DNA of 64,000 nt from Epiperipatus broadwayi (GCA_028023455.1 JAQFVV010001000.1:1-64000); one strand, 5' to 3'; shown: positions 24,500-37,397, numbered from the stretch's first letter. Numbers and translations are program-made. The notes: generated by a model from the sequence alone, not told the origin.

Positions 24500-26615
24500 T
24501 GTAACAGTCAGAATCATCTATCTCGCTAACACACTGCAAAATTCAAACCCCAAACATGAAACTGAACATTCTAGGAGGGGTCACCTTTTAGATATACTAA
24601 GTTCGAATCTAAAGTCCAAATTTCACAGCGCCACCTATATGATAATGCATCTGATGCTACTACTAGTATAACCTTTTACCGGTGCCTGGTGGTCAGAGAG
24701 AAACACAAAGACTCTATACTAAGATAAGTTTGGGTTGCTAATTAACGTCTATGGATGTACAAAAGAAATGCAGAAAATAGATATATAGACCGAGACAGTG
24801 ATAGGAATCAATAAAATAAAAGATCAAAATTAGTTTTAAATGATTTCAAAAATTTATTTATATAGAAATATATATATATAACACCACTGTCTGCTTATAT
24901 GAGACATGGATGCATATTAAATAATTGTTGGCATTACATTCCAATAAATGACAGAAAGGTTTTAAAGCAAAATTATACATTCTATCCCTTGGGCTAATAG
25001 TATTACGATAATGTGCTTGAAAGAGATGGGAACATGTGTGAGGTGCTTTGAGTAATTATAAAAGTTTAATAAAATATTTGAAAATTAAGTGTTATAAAAT
25101 ATTTATTGATTTCGAGAATAGCACGGACGAAAGCTTCCTAAGCAATAAAGTAGGGATGTGATCAAGACATTTATTTGATAATAATAATTAAAGCAGATGG
25201 GAGGTCAGTATTGCTAGTAATAAATTTATTAAAGGATGGAGGATGTGACATGTTTAAGTCATGGATGCTTTGTAAAAATAAATATATAAATAAAACAATA
25301 CTGAATATTTGGAATGACTACAGAGAGCAGCTCACTGCTAACCCGTAGGAAAGTGTTGTCATGAACAGCCAAAACTTAGCAACTGGGTGATGAATGCGTT
25401 TAATTCCCAGGTGTGACATTTGTGTACAAACTCTGCCTGGGCACCGCAGAAAGCGAAGAGAGAATGGACTTGGTCGTGTAAAATCCTTGGAAAGCAAAAC
25501 AAAGCAGTCTCAACAACCAATGCATTTACAGCAATACTAGACTAATGTATATAAAACATACTAAATGGGTTTTACTTCAATTAAGAGAAATGCCCAATCA
25601 AATTCCCAGAAATTCATTAAAAATGGTCCGCACATTCTCGATGTCAATTATGAACTTTGTAATTAAAGTAGAATGCAGTATTTAAAATAGGAAAATGCAT
25701 GCTTGTGGGTTTGAAAAGTATAGATTTATTTATGCAATCATGCATTTGTGGCACATTTTAATCATTGACCTCACACATACTCTCATATTAGGTTAAAATC
25801 AATAAAATGTAGATTTTAAACTATTTGATTATTATATATACTAAAAAAGATTAGAATCGCCCTCGAAGGAGTGATTTGCAAGATAATAAAATTGGGAATT
25901 ATTTATAAATTTAAAATATGCCTTAATAGCAGTGTCTTACTTTCAACAAAGGGAATAATTCCCTCGGTCAAAGATGATTCTGACACATTATCATGATAAA
26001 ATAAAAGAAAGCTTAATAAATAGAAAATATTAACCCAAGGATAGAGAGCAAAACTGTTGATTATATTTGAACACGTTAAAGAAGTACATAATAAGTCAAG
26101 TGAAATAAAAGAAAAACAATTTAAAATAGCTATAGCATGTTAGTTAGGAATCACAAGAGCTCTTGGGTTAATTTGGGGTTACCTCTGGAGAAGCATTTGC
26201 AGGTAGATTGATGTTTGGCAGGTTTTATAATTCAGCAGCAAAATCTGGAATTGTTCATATTTTTGGCAGCAGTTCCGGGGTTCCTTATGTGATAGCTTCC
26301 GATGGTTTAGAGCAGCAGCTGGCCATTCCCAAGGGGAAATAGCCTTCTTGCCAGTTCTACTCAGTCATGTCACGGTTAACAATAGGTGTAATAAACATGG
26401 TAAATTAATTTGGAGATGAAAACTCGGCTTCAAATATAAGTTTGCAGGCACATAGCTAAAATCTCAGGAAAATATATTTTGAAGAATATTTTACTAGAAT
26501 ATTTTCAATAGAAAATGACTAGAATCATTTCATTAGAAACACCAGAATGGAGAACAAAATAAAACCCTTCCTTTTATAGTGGAATTGAACAATAGAACTG
26601 CCCTGGAGCGTTACA
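24500..26615 (-). mobile_element. possible solo LTR, ~2.1 kb
   Basis: The left end TGTAACAG lies directly after an (AT)n run and the right end is GGAGCGTTACA, so the unit has TG...CA ends and the TGTAAC/GTTACA form seen in the proven LTR pair at 39.5-45.5 kb. On the minus strand a good TATA box, CTATAAAAGG, lies at 26579-26570, about 40 bases inside the right end, which suggests minus orientation. The sequence inside is non-coding and less AT-rich than the flanks in places (25320-25480, 26150-26370). No matching second copy was found, and a target duplication is imperfect (ATAT on the left, AAAATATAT on the right). Solo LTR is the best guess. Confidence 0.4.
26570..26579 (-). promoter_or_regulatory. 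TATA box of the possible LTR
   Basis: CTATAAAAGG on the minus strand in a locally GC-richer context (AAGGAAGGG follows). It would start an RNA towards lower coordinates. It supports the reading of 24500-26615 as an LTR. Confidence 0.4.
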
Positions 26616-27666
26616 AAAATATATCGGACTTATCAGCTGTAATTAAATCCATGTGAATGTCTAAAGGAATTCAACAAAATTTTAATTAATTTCTATTGTT
26701 AATTTCCTTGTCAACATTCGAATTACAAACTAGATTTAATTAAAAATTACTTTTACTAATTAAAGAAAACCTTAATTGGACCTCTGCTGTATATTTTAGA
26801 TAAGCTTCTATAACATGAAATAATTAAACTATTGTCCCTCATTTATTTTAACAGAAATATTTGGAATGACTTTTATTAAATTAAAAGAAAATTATTTTAC
26901 TTTTTAAATTGCAATATTTGAATCTATTTACTAAACGAATATGAATTTTATTTTAAATAAAAAAAAAATATTACAACGGTAATATATTTTTGTAAATAGA
27001 TTCAAACAAAATAACTTTAATTAACAATTTATAATTTTGATATGTTTTAAAATGCATATCAAAAGTGTGTGCACAATTATGACCTATATAGCCTACTTTT
27101 AAATAAATCTAAATTATGTGAACATACACATAATTCGTAACATTTTATTTATTTGGGCATGAGTTATACTTATATATAATAAGAGCATTGTACTCGTGGT
27201 TTAAAATTAGGCGGATTTTCAGTATATAAGCATATTGCAGACACACTACGATAGATTGGGGTTCAAACTAAGGTATGAGGGTAGGAAATAGGTGAGAAAA
27301 GGTGAAATGAAGATCTGTAAAGCAGACCTTATTGTTTCAATATAAGTGCGCTAATACATATACAAGGATGTTTATACAGCCAAACATTTAATTTAACATA
27401 TAGAATATACCCAAATATATGTATTATACATAAATATATGTCAATGTACACATATGTACATGCATATACATAAATATACAAAAATTACATGTAAATATAT
27501 GTGCATTTGGAAAGGTTTAAATCTAGAATTAGAACTACTATGGAACACAGTAGGTGAAACAGGATGTGTTAAAATATAGTGTTTCAATATTTAAATAAAG
27601 TGAAATTTTTCTCAAGACATTCAATACTTATATTAAATGATGGAAATAGTTCAAACAATAAATACA
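26616..27666. other. no gene recognised
   Basis: AT-rich; a TATA/CATA-rich stretch at 27380-27500 is low-complexity. No frame or repeat is supported. Confidence 0.5.
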
Positions 27667-27803
27667 AAGAAAAGCTTCAGTTTCAATGTTTATTATATTA
27701 TGCTAAGCCACTTTCAATATCTGGGATTGATATCATATTTATAGCAATGATTGTGGACAGGAGGATGAGAAGGCTAAATATGATGTAAATTTATGTAAAT
27801 TTG
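27667..27803. repeat. left inverted repeat of the 27.7-30.1 kb element
   Basis: Inverted copy of 29934-30068 at roughly 75-80% by eye. Shared blocks include AAGAAAAGCTT, TATTATGCTAAGC, TTCAATATCT and ATTTATAGCAATGATTG. Confidence 0.65.
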
Positions 27804-28049
27804 TACCTCTCTCAAATAATCAAATTTCTAAAATCATGCTCAAAATATAAAATACCAAATTGTAAAAAAATCAAAATTAATTACACAATTTATGACTGCA
27901 AGAGAAAGCTGGTCCAATTACAACTTATGTTCCTAAGCAATGTTATAATCAAGTGTAAGAGGGTGTTGAGAAGCAGAAAAGGTGACAACACAAAATTTGT
28001 CCAATGCAGGATATAACTGCCTATATAGGGAAGAAATGTAACAAAATTT

Positions 28050-29830
28050 CTCTAATGCTTAATTCTAAATTCACAAATAAACTAATATCTTTAGCAACTA
28101 AGTAAAGAATAAAAATCCCTTCTCCCACTAACTGCACTTTCTTCAATCTGATCAACAATCCATCCAATAATATAAAGACTATTGTAAAATGTGGACTATG
28201 ATTTGTCAGACGTAGCTGGAACAACCTAATAATAGAGCTCATTGCACATATAAAAACTAGGTCCTCGGATAATTCAGAGATAGTTATTGGACTAATTGCA
28301 AAAGCAACTACACATAAACCTATCAAAATAAATAATCTCAATTGAATGAGGGATATAAACATCCCTAGGCATTACCTACAGGATAACAGTACTACCCACA
28401 TAAAGAACTATAAACAAAATGAATACTCAATTTAGCAAATAAATTATTAAGTTAACACCAGTATACAACTTAAAAAGAAATAGGGATAAATTTATATTTA
28501 AAATTATAAGAAACATTGCAACAATACATTCAGCAAAAGTGAATATTATAAAATTTATCTTTCATCTGCTGTTCCCCCATTTGCGAATGCAAAACTTCAT
28601 AAGACTGATTATACCTTCCTCAGGCTAATGATAAACTTTGGCAAAGCCTATTACTACAGCACTATAAAATTGATTAATCAATGGCTTGCCAATCAATTAT
28701 GATGTGGTTCATTTACTATCAAATTCCCATTTAAGTTTGTCAAAAAAATAAAAAACAACTATTGACAACCAATGCAGGACAGTATTTCTAAATATAACCA
28801 ATCTCTATGAATCAATAAATAGAAAGTCAATCAATATTATAAAACATACATTCACCACTTTCTAATTAGTTTTATTATTTACTGTTCAAATTGAATTGAT
28901 CAAACATATCTTTCCTTTTCAATGGACAATAAATACATGGTGGAAAATGGCTGGCCAATGGGACTACCAATAAGCAGAATAATGCCCAGCATCATTCTGA
29001 ATCACATTGAAATGGACATACTTCCTAAATATCTCGGAAATGCACTTGAAATAATATATGACATCTTTACTTATTCTCCAGAACTCCAAATTAATAATGT
29101 GAAATATAAGCTTGCAGAGAAATCAACATTAACTTAAATCATAGAATAGAAAGATTCCTCAAAAAAATAAAATAACTTGACATATACATTCAAAAAGAGA
29201 GTATCTAATTAAATTCCAAAATGTTAATCAAACCCATCAAATTTATACATTCCTAATCCATAATTCCATTGAATCCATAACTCCCTAAACACAAATATAC
29301 TGGTCTCACAACATTTCTATATAGAAATTTTAACTTATGTAAATTAGAATCAGACCACAAACATAACATTGAAAAATATATTAACAAATTATGTCTTGAT
29401 GGTTTCAAGTATTGGCCACTCACTAACATCTCAACAGATTTTATAACAAGATCAAGACTAGATCTATAACAGCTGACAACAAGCCCTGAATATCATTTCC
29501 TTATATCCCTAAAGTATCCAAACATATAAATATGCTGGACTCATATAGGATCAGCCTCCACACTTCACCATTTGAAATAAGTTAATCAATAATTTCAAAT
29601 ACAAACTTCCTACTAAACTTACCCCCACCCTGTTTACAAATTGCTGGCACTCAAACCAGCAACAATGTGATCTACTTTGAAGAATCACATACCAACCTAG
29701 CAACAAGATTTTTACAGAAAAGCTAAAAGTAAACCTGACCAAAATCCATATTTCCGAAACACCAAAACAAACTCAGCATACATTTGAATCTACATCAGCC
29801 AGTATCATGCACATCAAGAGAAATAATTCT
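28050..29830 (+). pseudogene. Penelope-like reverse transcriptase relic
   Basis: The clearest piece is the frame at 28922-29137: NGWPMGLPISRIMPSII...IEMD, matching the RT motif 'G.PMGSPIS.I.A.I....IE' that distinguishes Penelope-like elements. Upstream, with stops, FANAKLHKTDYTFLRLMINF and TIKFPFKFVKKIKN fit the finger and palm region. Downstream, LDIYIQKES and TGLTTFLYRNFNLC, then ISLPYIPKVSK, fit the conserved region after the RT. The catalytic Y.DD box was not found intact. At least four frame changes are needed to follow it. A Penelope-like source is much likelier than any host gene. Confidence 0.6.
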
Positions 29831-29933
29831 AAGTGTAAAATAAAGGTGTTGCACATTGCTAATAATCATAACTCTTTAAACAAAAAGAAATCCTGCTTCC
29901 CCTCTTGAAAAAGTCGATGATTTAATTCATATT

Positions 29934-30068
29934 CACAAATGTATATTATATTTATACTTCTCACCATCCTCTTGACCAATCATTGCTATAAATATAATAC
30001 CAGTCCAAGATATTGAAGACAGCTTAGCATAATATTATAACAAATATTGAAACTTAAGCTTTTCTTAT
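29934..30068. repeat. right inverted repeat of the 27.7-30.1 kb element
   Basis: Inverted copy of 27667-27803; see that entry. The outer limit is near the AAGCTTTTCTTA at 30057-30068. Confidence 0.65.
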
Positions 30069-31100
30069 CTAATCATTCCTAGTGCTTATAATATAACTGA
30101 ATAAAAATTGATTATAAAATGTAAATGGATTTATTTGAATAAACTCCCTATCAAAAAAGTGGTTCATTTTTATCTTATAATCAAATTTTATGTAAATCAT
30201 CACCTTTGTGATTCTACTAGAAATGTCACAATCCTCCTGGATAACTACAGTTATGAGTATGACTATGAGTTAGTCAACAGCATTTTATGTTGATGTATTT
30301 AACATTTTTATTTTAAAGTATTAAACAAGCTTTTCTTAGTGTGTGTGTGTGTGTATATATATATATTGTGCCCTTTTCTATAGGTCAGTAATAGTTCATA
30401 ACAGTCAATTACTAAAAATTTTAAATTTTAGAATATGTTATTTTAATATGTTAATTATATTTTGTCAATTATGTTATAAAGTACAATTTGAAGCTAGAGA
30501 AAATACATGGTATATAAAATTATAGCGAATCATTTAAAAGTAGTTATGTAAAGCTTTAAATATTGTTACATATGGTTGTAAAAGCTGGCCATATTAAATA
30601 ACACAGCTATAAATATTAAAAGTATATTTAAAAGGTTCAATTTTAATAGTCTTAAACGTATAGATAAATAAATGTTATACAGTATTTAAATTTATAAACT
30701 ATGTTTAGTAATCAAAATTAATATAATATATTTTAAAAATAAACTTTATGATGGTGAGAATTGTATTTAATTCTATATTTTAAATTATTCTTCCAAATTT
30801 TATAATTATATTATATAATATAATAAGTGTATCAATTTTATTAGTCTAGGCAGAGAAATAGATTGAAAATCGTCTATCAAAGTTATTGATCATGTGACTT
30901 GTATAATGCATACTTTCACACACACTACTTGTTTGAATTAATAACAAAGTTTAAAACATTTAAAATAGCATTATAGAATTGGATGGAATATCATAAAAGC
31001 AAATAATAATAAATATTAAGTTAACTATCCTATGTAATGTTTTAAGTAATGTAATAAAGACGAATACAGATATAATTCTAGAGATAGCAATAGGGTATCT
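30069..31100. other. no gene; GT/AT microsatellite at 30339-30366
   Basis: AT-rich. The microsatellite is GT repeats followed by ATATATATAT, and the next bases are TGTGCCC at 30367, a possible further LTR start by analogy with the other AT-run junctions. No frame is supported up to the Gypsy remnant. Confidence 0.45.
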
Positions 31101-31238
31101 TCCCATGCTAAAAAAGAAGTTAGATTTGATATATCTAGGAGTAGGGTAGAGGTACAAAATAATCAATCCTCTACTAGTGGTATTACTACAATTTTAAAAA
31201 GGCTGAATGTTAAAACGAGTGAGAAAAAGTTAAACTGA
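31101..31238 (+). pseudogene. Gag/Pol junction remnant
   Basis: An open stretch of about 46 codons including AKKEVRFDISRSRVEVQNNQ and TTILKRLNVKTSEKK ends in TGA just before the pol frame and lies in a different frame from it. Basic, polar sequence in this position is usual for the end of Gag or the Gag-protease linker. No zinc knuckle is seen, so most of gag is lost or unrecognisable. Confidence 0.4.
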
Positions 31239-31246
31239 AAAGGTCT

Positions 31247-33700
31247 TTGTGTATTAGTTCCTCTTTGCAAGGACCCGGTGCTAACAAAATGGGGAACGAT
31301 CAGATGTGGATGCTAAATACTTTAGATTTAGACATTGATTTTTTAGAACCCTTTACTATAGGCGAACCGCCTATAACGTATCAATGTCCGGTTGTAATTT
31401 TACATATTGAAAATATAAAAGTTGAAACATTAATTGACTCTGGAAGCCAAGCTTCCATATTATCAGAGTCAACTTATAAAAATCTGGTATGCATAAAAGG
31501 TGAGATACCTTCATTGCCAGTAAAACAAATACAAGTAACTCTAGCAAATGGAAAGAGAACGAAATTAACAAATAAACAAGTTTGGAATACCTTCAAAATT
31601 AATAACACAGAGTTTGATGTTTTTCTTATTATGCCTGGATTGATACATGAAGCCATAATAGGTGCTGACTTCATGATTTTAAATGATTGTCAAATAGATT
31701 TTTATAATAAGATTTTTACTTGTAAGAAGGAAAGGCTTAATTTTGAATATGGTGTGCATAACCTTTCCAATCAATTACTATGCATCCATAATACATTGAT
31801 TGATGCTAGCATAAAGGCAAAAATTAAACATATTTATGCAGTCAGTTCTAAATTAAGTGAGAAATTATATCAATTAATGTATAGCTTTAAAAGCATTTTT
31901 TCTAAAATCCCTGGTATAATAGAGGGATATACCCATTGTATTAAATTGAAGTGTAATGATCCTTTCCATCAAAAGATGTACCCGATCCCTTACCAATATA
32001 AGGACGAGGTACAGAGTCAAATAGACATGATGCTAGAGTGGGATATAATAAAAAAGTGCCCTTCTCCTTATGTAAACCCATTGGTTATTGTAAAGAAGAA
32101 GGGTGGCAATATTAGGGTATGTTTGGATGCTCGCATGTTAAATACTATAACTGTGCCAGAGCATGACATTCCTCCACCCGTACATGAGCTCCTAACTAAG
32201 TTTCATAAGAGGTCAATTTTCTCTACATTTGATTTAACAACTAGTTATTGGCAAATACCGTTACATGAGAATGATCAGCAATACACATCATTTCGTTTTC
32301 AAGGCCAGTCATATGTTTTCAGACGGATGCCTTTTGGTCTCATTAATAGTGGTGCTGGCTTAATCAGATGTTTGGACATGATTTTTTCAAAGCAATTAAA
32401 TGAAAAAATCGTCATGTATGTGGACGATATCGTCATTGCTTCTGACAGTTTAGAAGAGCATCTCCAGCATTTAGAAATGTTTTTTAATGAATGCGCTATG
32501 AAAAATGTCAAAATTAATTTGGAGAAGTGTTCAATAGCAGCTAAAGAAATTACTTTTCTGGGACATTTAATAAATGAGCATGGCATCCAGCCCCATCCAG
32601 AAAAGATTGCAGCTATTCAACGCTTTCCCACACCAAAAACTGTAAAGCAACTGAAATCATTTTTTGGGTTGTGTAATTACTACAACCGCTTTTATCAAAA
32701 TTTTGCTGAGGACACTATACATTTATCCAAATTGCTAAAAAAGGCTGAGAGGTGGAAGTGGACCACTAATCTTGATAGTGAATTTAATTTGATTAAAAAT
32801 AAATTTTTAAAACACGTAATTTTAATATATCCTGATTTCAATAAAACATTTTATGTGCAAACAGATAGCAGTTACTATGGTCTGGGTGTAGTGTTATTTC
32901 AACTCGATGAGGGTCAGGTACCTCATGTATTGTACTTCTTGAGCAGACATCTGAGAGGTGCTGAGCTGAACTACACTATAACTGAAAAGGAACCCCTAGC
33001 TGTTGTCTGGGCTTTTCAGAAATTAAGGCAATTTTTATTAGGTTCTAGTGTGATTGTATTGACCGACCATAGAAGCTTAGAGTTTTTAAATAAAAGCTAC
33101 CTCAGTAATGAGAGACTTATTAGGTGGAGTTTATATCTCCAACAGTTCAATTATAGAGTACTCTATATTGAAGGGAGACAGAATATCCCTGCTGATATTC
33201 TTAGTCGCCACCCTATCTGTTTAATCTCACAAAATCCCAATAGTCAAAACATAATTGTAAGTAACGTAGATTTGGTTAGGGGTGAATCTATAGCTGATAA
33301 TTATAATAATCTCACTATGATTCAGAGTCAGGATATGAGATTAAATAGGATCATGACTATCTTAAATAATCACGATAATATAAACAGTAAAAATAAACGT
33401 GTTAAAATGATTTTTAGAAAGTATAAAATTTATCAAAATTTGCTTATGTATAATATAAATTTTAATCAAGGGGAATCATGGAGGATAGTTGTTTCTAACT
33501 CCATGATTGATAAACTGATCATGTACGTTCATAGTAGCTATGGGCACTATGGTGCACCAAAAATTATGTATGTTTTAAAATCGATATTTTTTTGGAATAA
33601 AATGTATAAACGCGTAATTAAAAAGATTAAAACGTGTAATATATGTCTAAAATCTAAACATTGCAGTAAATCTTACGTGGGAGATTTAATAATGTATTGA
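31247..33700 (+). CDS. pol: Ty3/Gypsy Pol polyprotein, truncated in integrase
   Basis: An 817-codon open frame. Protease: LIDSGSQASIL with the catalytic DSG at residues 64-66 and IIGADFM at 138-143. Reverse transcriptase: from about residue 255, with LDARMLNT, STFDLTTSYWQIPL (motif A Asp), MPFGL at 361-365 and YVDDI at 391-395 (catalytic Asp pair). RNase H: VQTDSSYYGLG with Asp540, Glu580 in TEKEPLAVVW, and TDHRSLEFL with Asp607, then NIPADILSR. Integrase zinc finger: H762/H767 and C797/C800. The frame stops right after it at a TGA, and the sequence seems to go on in another frame for some 20 codons, so the integrase D,D-35-E core is missing. The start codon given is simply the first ATG; protein would normally come by frameshift from gag. 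Good conservation of every catalytic residue suggests recent loss of activity. Confidence 0.9.
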   Translation: MCISSSLQGPGANKMGNDQMWMLNTLDLDIDFLEPFTIGEPPITYQCPVVILHIENIKVETLIDSGSQASILSESTYKNLVCIKGEIPSLPVKQIQVTLANGKRTKLTNKQVWNTFKINNTEFDVFLIMPGLIHEAIIGADFMILNDCQIDFYNKIFTCKKERLNFEYGVHNLSNQLLCIHNTLIDASIKAKIKHIYAVSSKLSEKLYQLMYSFKSIFSKIPGIIEGYTHCIKLKCNDPFHQKMYPIPYQYKDEVQSQIDMMLEWDIIKKCPSPYVNPLVIVKKKGGNIRVCLDARMLNTITVPEHDIPPPVHELLTKFHKRSIFSTFDLTTSYWQIPLHENDQQYTSFRFQGQSYVFRRMPFGLINSGAGLIRCLDMIFSKQLNEKIVMYVDDIVIASDSLEEHLQHLEMFFNECAMKNVKINLEKCSIAAKEITFLGHLINEHGIQPHPEKIAAIQRFPTPKTVKQLKSFFGLCNYYNRFYQNFAEDTIHLSKLLKKAERWKWTTNLDSEFNLIKNKFLKHVILIYPDFNKTFYVQTDSSYYGLGVVLFQLDEGQVPHVLYFLSRHLRGAELNYTITEKEPLAVVWAFQKLRQFLLGSSVIVLTDHRSLEFLNKSYLSNERLIRWSLYLQQFNYRVLYIEGRQNIPADILSRHPICLISQNPNSQNIIVSNVDLVRGESIADNYNNLTMIQSQDMRLNRIMTILNNHDNINSKNKRVKMIFRKYKIYQNLLMYNINFNQGESWRIVVSNSMIDKLIMYVHSSYGHYGAPKIMYVLKSIFFWNKMYKRVIKKIKTCNICLKSKHCSKSYVGDLIMY

Positions 33701-36700
33701 AACCAGAGAAAGGTATATTAGCAGCTATCAAAGAGATAGTATTTTCAAAATTTTTATTTTAGTCAATTTTAACACTTTCTTATAGTTTTATTTGCAAAAA
33801 AAAAAAAAAAAAAACTAATTGATATTTTAAAAGTATTTTGCAAAAGAGAGTTTAAAAAAATAATATTTGAGAACTTCGTGAAAATGATTTGCTAGTTTTG
33901 TAAAGTACTTACCAGGATTATTTTATCTGAAATTTGACCTAAACTTCGCAATGAAAAGATGGATATACTGTGGAATAAAATGGATATAAATTCTAATAAT
34001 ATAAAAATGTTTTTGGAATATTTTGATACAGCTTTATTAATGCTTCAACGGAGAACTATTCTAGTGCATAAAAATCAAAGTACGGACATTATACTGATAC
34101 AGTGCAAAGTTATTTTCTGTTTAAAAGGTAGAAATTGGAGACATATTATTATTTAGATAAGTTTATCCAAGATTTATTTTTTAAAAATAGTAATAAGACA
34201 ATTATATCTTATGAATCGTTTTATATAATATTATATCAAAAGGAGTAAAATGTTATATCCTTTCTGAAGGTGACATTTAAAAAAAAAAATATTTTCAAGA
34301 GTTAAAGAAAAAGCCCAGGAGAATATGTTACTGAAGCGTTTTGATATTAAAACCTCCAGTCTTAGAATTGTTTAAAATGTATTTAGAAAAGGTTTGTTTA
34401 AAAGTACTTGAAGTTTTTTTTTTTAAAAAGTGATATATAAAAAATACCAAACAAAAGTTTAAATGTATTAAGAAGGAAACTTATATAAAAAAAGTGAACA
34501 CATAGTTGAATAAAAGATGGATCCATGGAAATATTGTAAAAAAAGTTTACCGAATATTTTTAAAGTTAAGCTAGATTGAGTGATGCATCAGATACCGGCA
34601 GAGAATATTGAAGAAATTTCACAGGATTAATTAATATTATGATTTAATAATTATCACCCTAAATACTAAAACCAAGGATTATTTTCTATAAATTTTACTA
34701 AATGGATTAATATTTATTTTTATTTTTAAACTTTAACGCGCTTTAAGGAGAACATTTAGGAAACTCTAGAGAAAAAAATAAACATTTTGGACTTATCAGG
34801 AACTATTGTCAAGAAAATATGTAATTATAGTTTTGATTCCTTTTATTTTATTAACCTAGTTTAAATCTAATTTTTTTTTATAAGATTAGGAAAACATAAA
34901 ATATTAATTTGTTGATGATATAAAATTTTATAATGGAATAATCTAATAATTTAGATAAGAATATATTTTAAGATAAAGTGTATGAATGTATATTTCTTTA
35001 TGTTTGCAATGATCGGTATCTAGTGGATGAAGAAGCCTACTGAATATGATGACCAGATAAAGGTTATTTTGGTAATAATAATGACTATTAATAATTTATA
35101 ATGTATATTTTTGTTTTCTTTAGATCATCTATGAATCGTAAGAATGAAGTGTAAAAGTTTTTTTTTTTTTTAATTATATGTAACGCATTTTATACAACAT
35201 TTTTAAAAAACATTATGAGATAGGATTGATTTGAAAATATGCATTTGACGATTTTTTTTTATATTAATGATATAATCCAACATAATAACAAATAATTATG
35301 TGATTCTTTTAAAATTTTCATGTTAGGATATTCAAATATTGTCTGATTAGATTATATATGATTAAGCATACAGAATGATGAAGTGGACATACTTTTCTTA
35401 TGGAACAGCTAGATTGTTTTAAAATTATCAGTGAATTTTATTTATTGTTTTGTAAATGCAGATAGTTATTTATCGATGTAAGATGTGGAAAATCTTGAGA
35501 AATAATGTTAAGATAGTGGCTTGGAAGTACTTAGTGAAGAGGAAACCAAGATGATGTTTTTAAGAAATAGGATATGATAAGGAATAGAAATAATATTTAG
35601 TCTTTATGTGGATATCAGCATAGTTAACAAAGCCCTATGACTGGTACACATTTTATTTGGACAGTGTTTTTATATTTCTTTAAATATTTGATGTTCTAAT
35701 AAAGCTGAAGAAATAGCTTTAACATCGTTCGTGTATTAGAGGTTATTAGACAGGTAAAGGTCATACCTCTTTCTTGTAATGCACTGTGCCATGTTTTGAG
35801 ACATATTGTGAGTGATACTCTAGCTTTCTTCCTTAAATACTATACATCTGTTTCGCTATCTTTATTTCATGTAACTGCATCGTTTCAGTAAGATATTTTG
35901 AAAAGAAATGATAAATAATTTAGAGCTTAGGTTATGCTATCGTTTTGTATAAGATTAGTTTATTTGCTTAGAAGGAATGGAATTTTATAACTTGAAATTG
36001 AAGGTCCAATGAATCCTAAGGAAAGAAAAGAATCATAGAATATATTTTGAATTTATTTCGGAAAATGAAATATAAATTTTGGAATAGAGTATCTAAACAA
36101 GATATTTTCTTTAAAATGTTAATTATTTTTAAAATGCTTTATTATTATTTTTTTTTAAGAGAAAAATAAGTATTGCATATTTTTAAAATACAATAATATA
36201 CAATAAATGTAAGGAATACGCATAGTATATATTTTGTGTTTATTGAATAACAGGAATATATTGATTATTATACTTATATCATACTAAAGTAAGGCTAAAT
36301 AAGAATATATTATGATTAGTAAACATCATGTGATAAAACACTAAAATCTAGTACTGAATTTTGGATGAATATTTTATGTAACATCTTTGACTTTGCAAGA
36401 TGAAATTTTTTTTAATATTTTGAGAAATCCATACTCATTATAAAGTTAATTTTGTTTTTCTGTAGAATGTTTTCCTAAGAATGTTTTAAAAATAAGCTAG
36501 TTTTAATAATATTAAGGATGAAATATTTTGCTAATAAAATAAGTAAATATATTTGTAATAAGTTAACCATACCGAGAAACCAAATGGTAACATTTTATTT
36601 TGTCTTAAGTCTAAAGAAAGATATAACTAAACTATAAATTATTTTTATATGACTTAGTAGATGTAAAAATAAAATAAGGATATCCATTGTAAATAGTGTA

Positions 36701-37385
36701 CATAAATTGTTTATTTTATTTGTTGTTGTTAATAAACTTTGTTAAAATTTGTTTTTTAAATTTTTTGTGTCTGAATTGTTTATTTCTCCACTTCACTGCA
36801 TGAAATCACGATATATTCATAACAATTGAAACAAATATATAATTTTGCACAAAAAGATAAATAGAGAATTATTTAAGAATTTAAATATTTATTGGTATTC
36901 TTTTAATTAAATAATTATAATTTTACATTGTTTTATTGGTCATAAATCAGTTATCACAATAGTATACTGAATTATATGCTATCAGTTGGCACACATCCTT
37001 TGTTTATCAGATTATCATATGCTACCACGTATTTATTATATTATTACATGAAGATAAAGATTATATAAAATTATTTTATTATTTTATTATGGTAATAAAA
37101 ATATAATGAAAAGAAAAGATATCCAGTAGTAGTTAAACAATGAAGAATATTATTATTATTATTATTTATTATTAGTTTCAGTGTAGTAGATTATGACATA
37201 AAATCCCTTCTCATATTTTACTACCGTATTTTTTTTAACTTAGAATAAACTTTACGAACCTGAGATTTTTAATGAGCTAGATTATTATAAATACAAGATT
37301 AAGATGTAATTATTGACTTAATCTTAGTGAGTAGAAGTTATTAAAGTCGTAAGAATACTATGAGTTTGTTATTTGAAATAGTAAT
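33701..37385 (+). other. AT-rich sequence between pol and LTR, no frame
   Basis: Includes an A-run of about 20 at 33797-33816. The 65-codon frame at 33959-34156 has no motif. No integrase catalytic core and no envelope-like signal or membrane segments could be found. It may be a long untranslated region, a strongly decayed ORF, or foreign insertions. Confidence 0.5.
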
Positions 37386-37397
37386 AAGGGGGGATAG
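37386..37397 (+). other. polypurine tract
   Basis: AAGGGGGGATAG immediately precedes TGTTCTTATGCC. A purine run directly before TG is the plus-strand primer signature at the inner side of a 3' LTR. Such a G-run is rare in this AT-rich window. Confidence 0.6.

Larger units (their letters stand above)
27667..30068 (+). mobile_element. Penelope-like element enclosed in inverted repeats, decayed
   Basis: A decayed Penelope-like reverse transcriptase on the plus strand (about 28050-29830) is bounded by inverted repeats at 27667-27803 and 29934-30068. Penelope-like elements are known to carry terminal repeats in direct or inverted order, so the repeats may be its own termini. The alternative is insertion of the element into a pre-existing inverted-repeat transposon. 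No GIY-YIG domain was found before the right repeat. Stops and frameshifts throughout show it is inactive and older than the element at 50.7 kb. Confidence 0.55.

Noticed and set aside
28021-28362. Minus-strand 113-codon membrane protein
   Set aside because: It is hydrophobic because it is the reverse complement of the Penelope-like coding relic; no other support.
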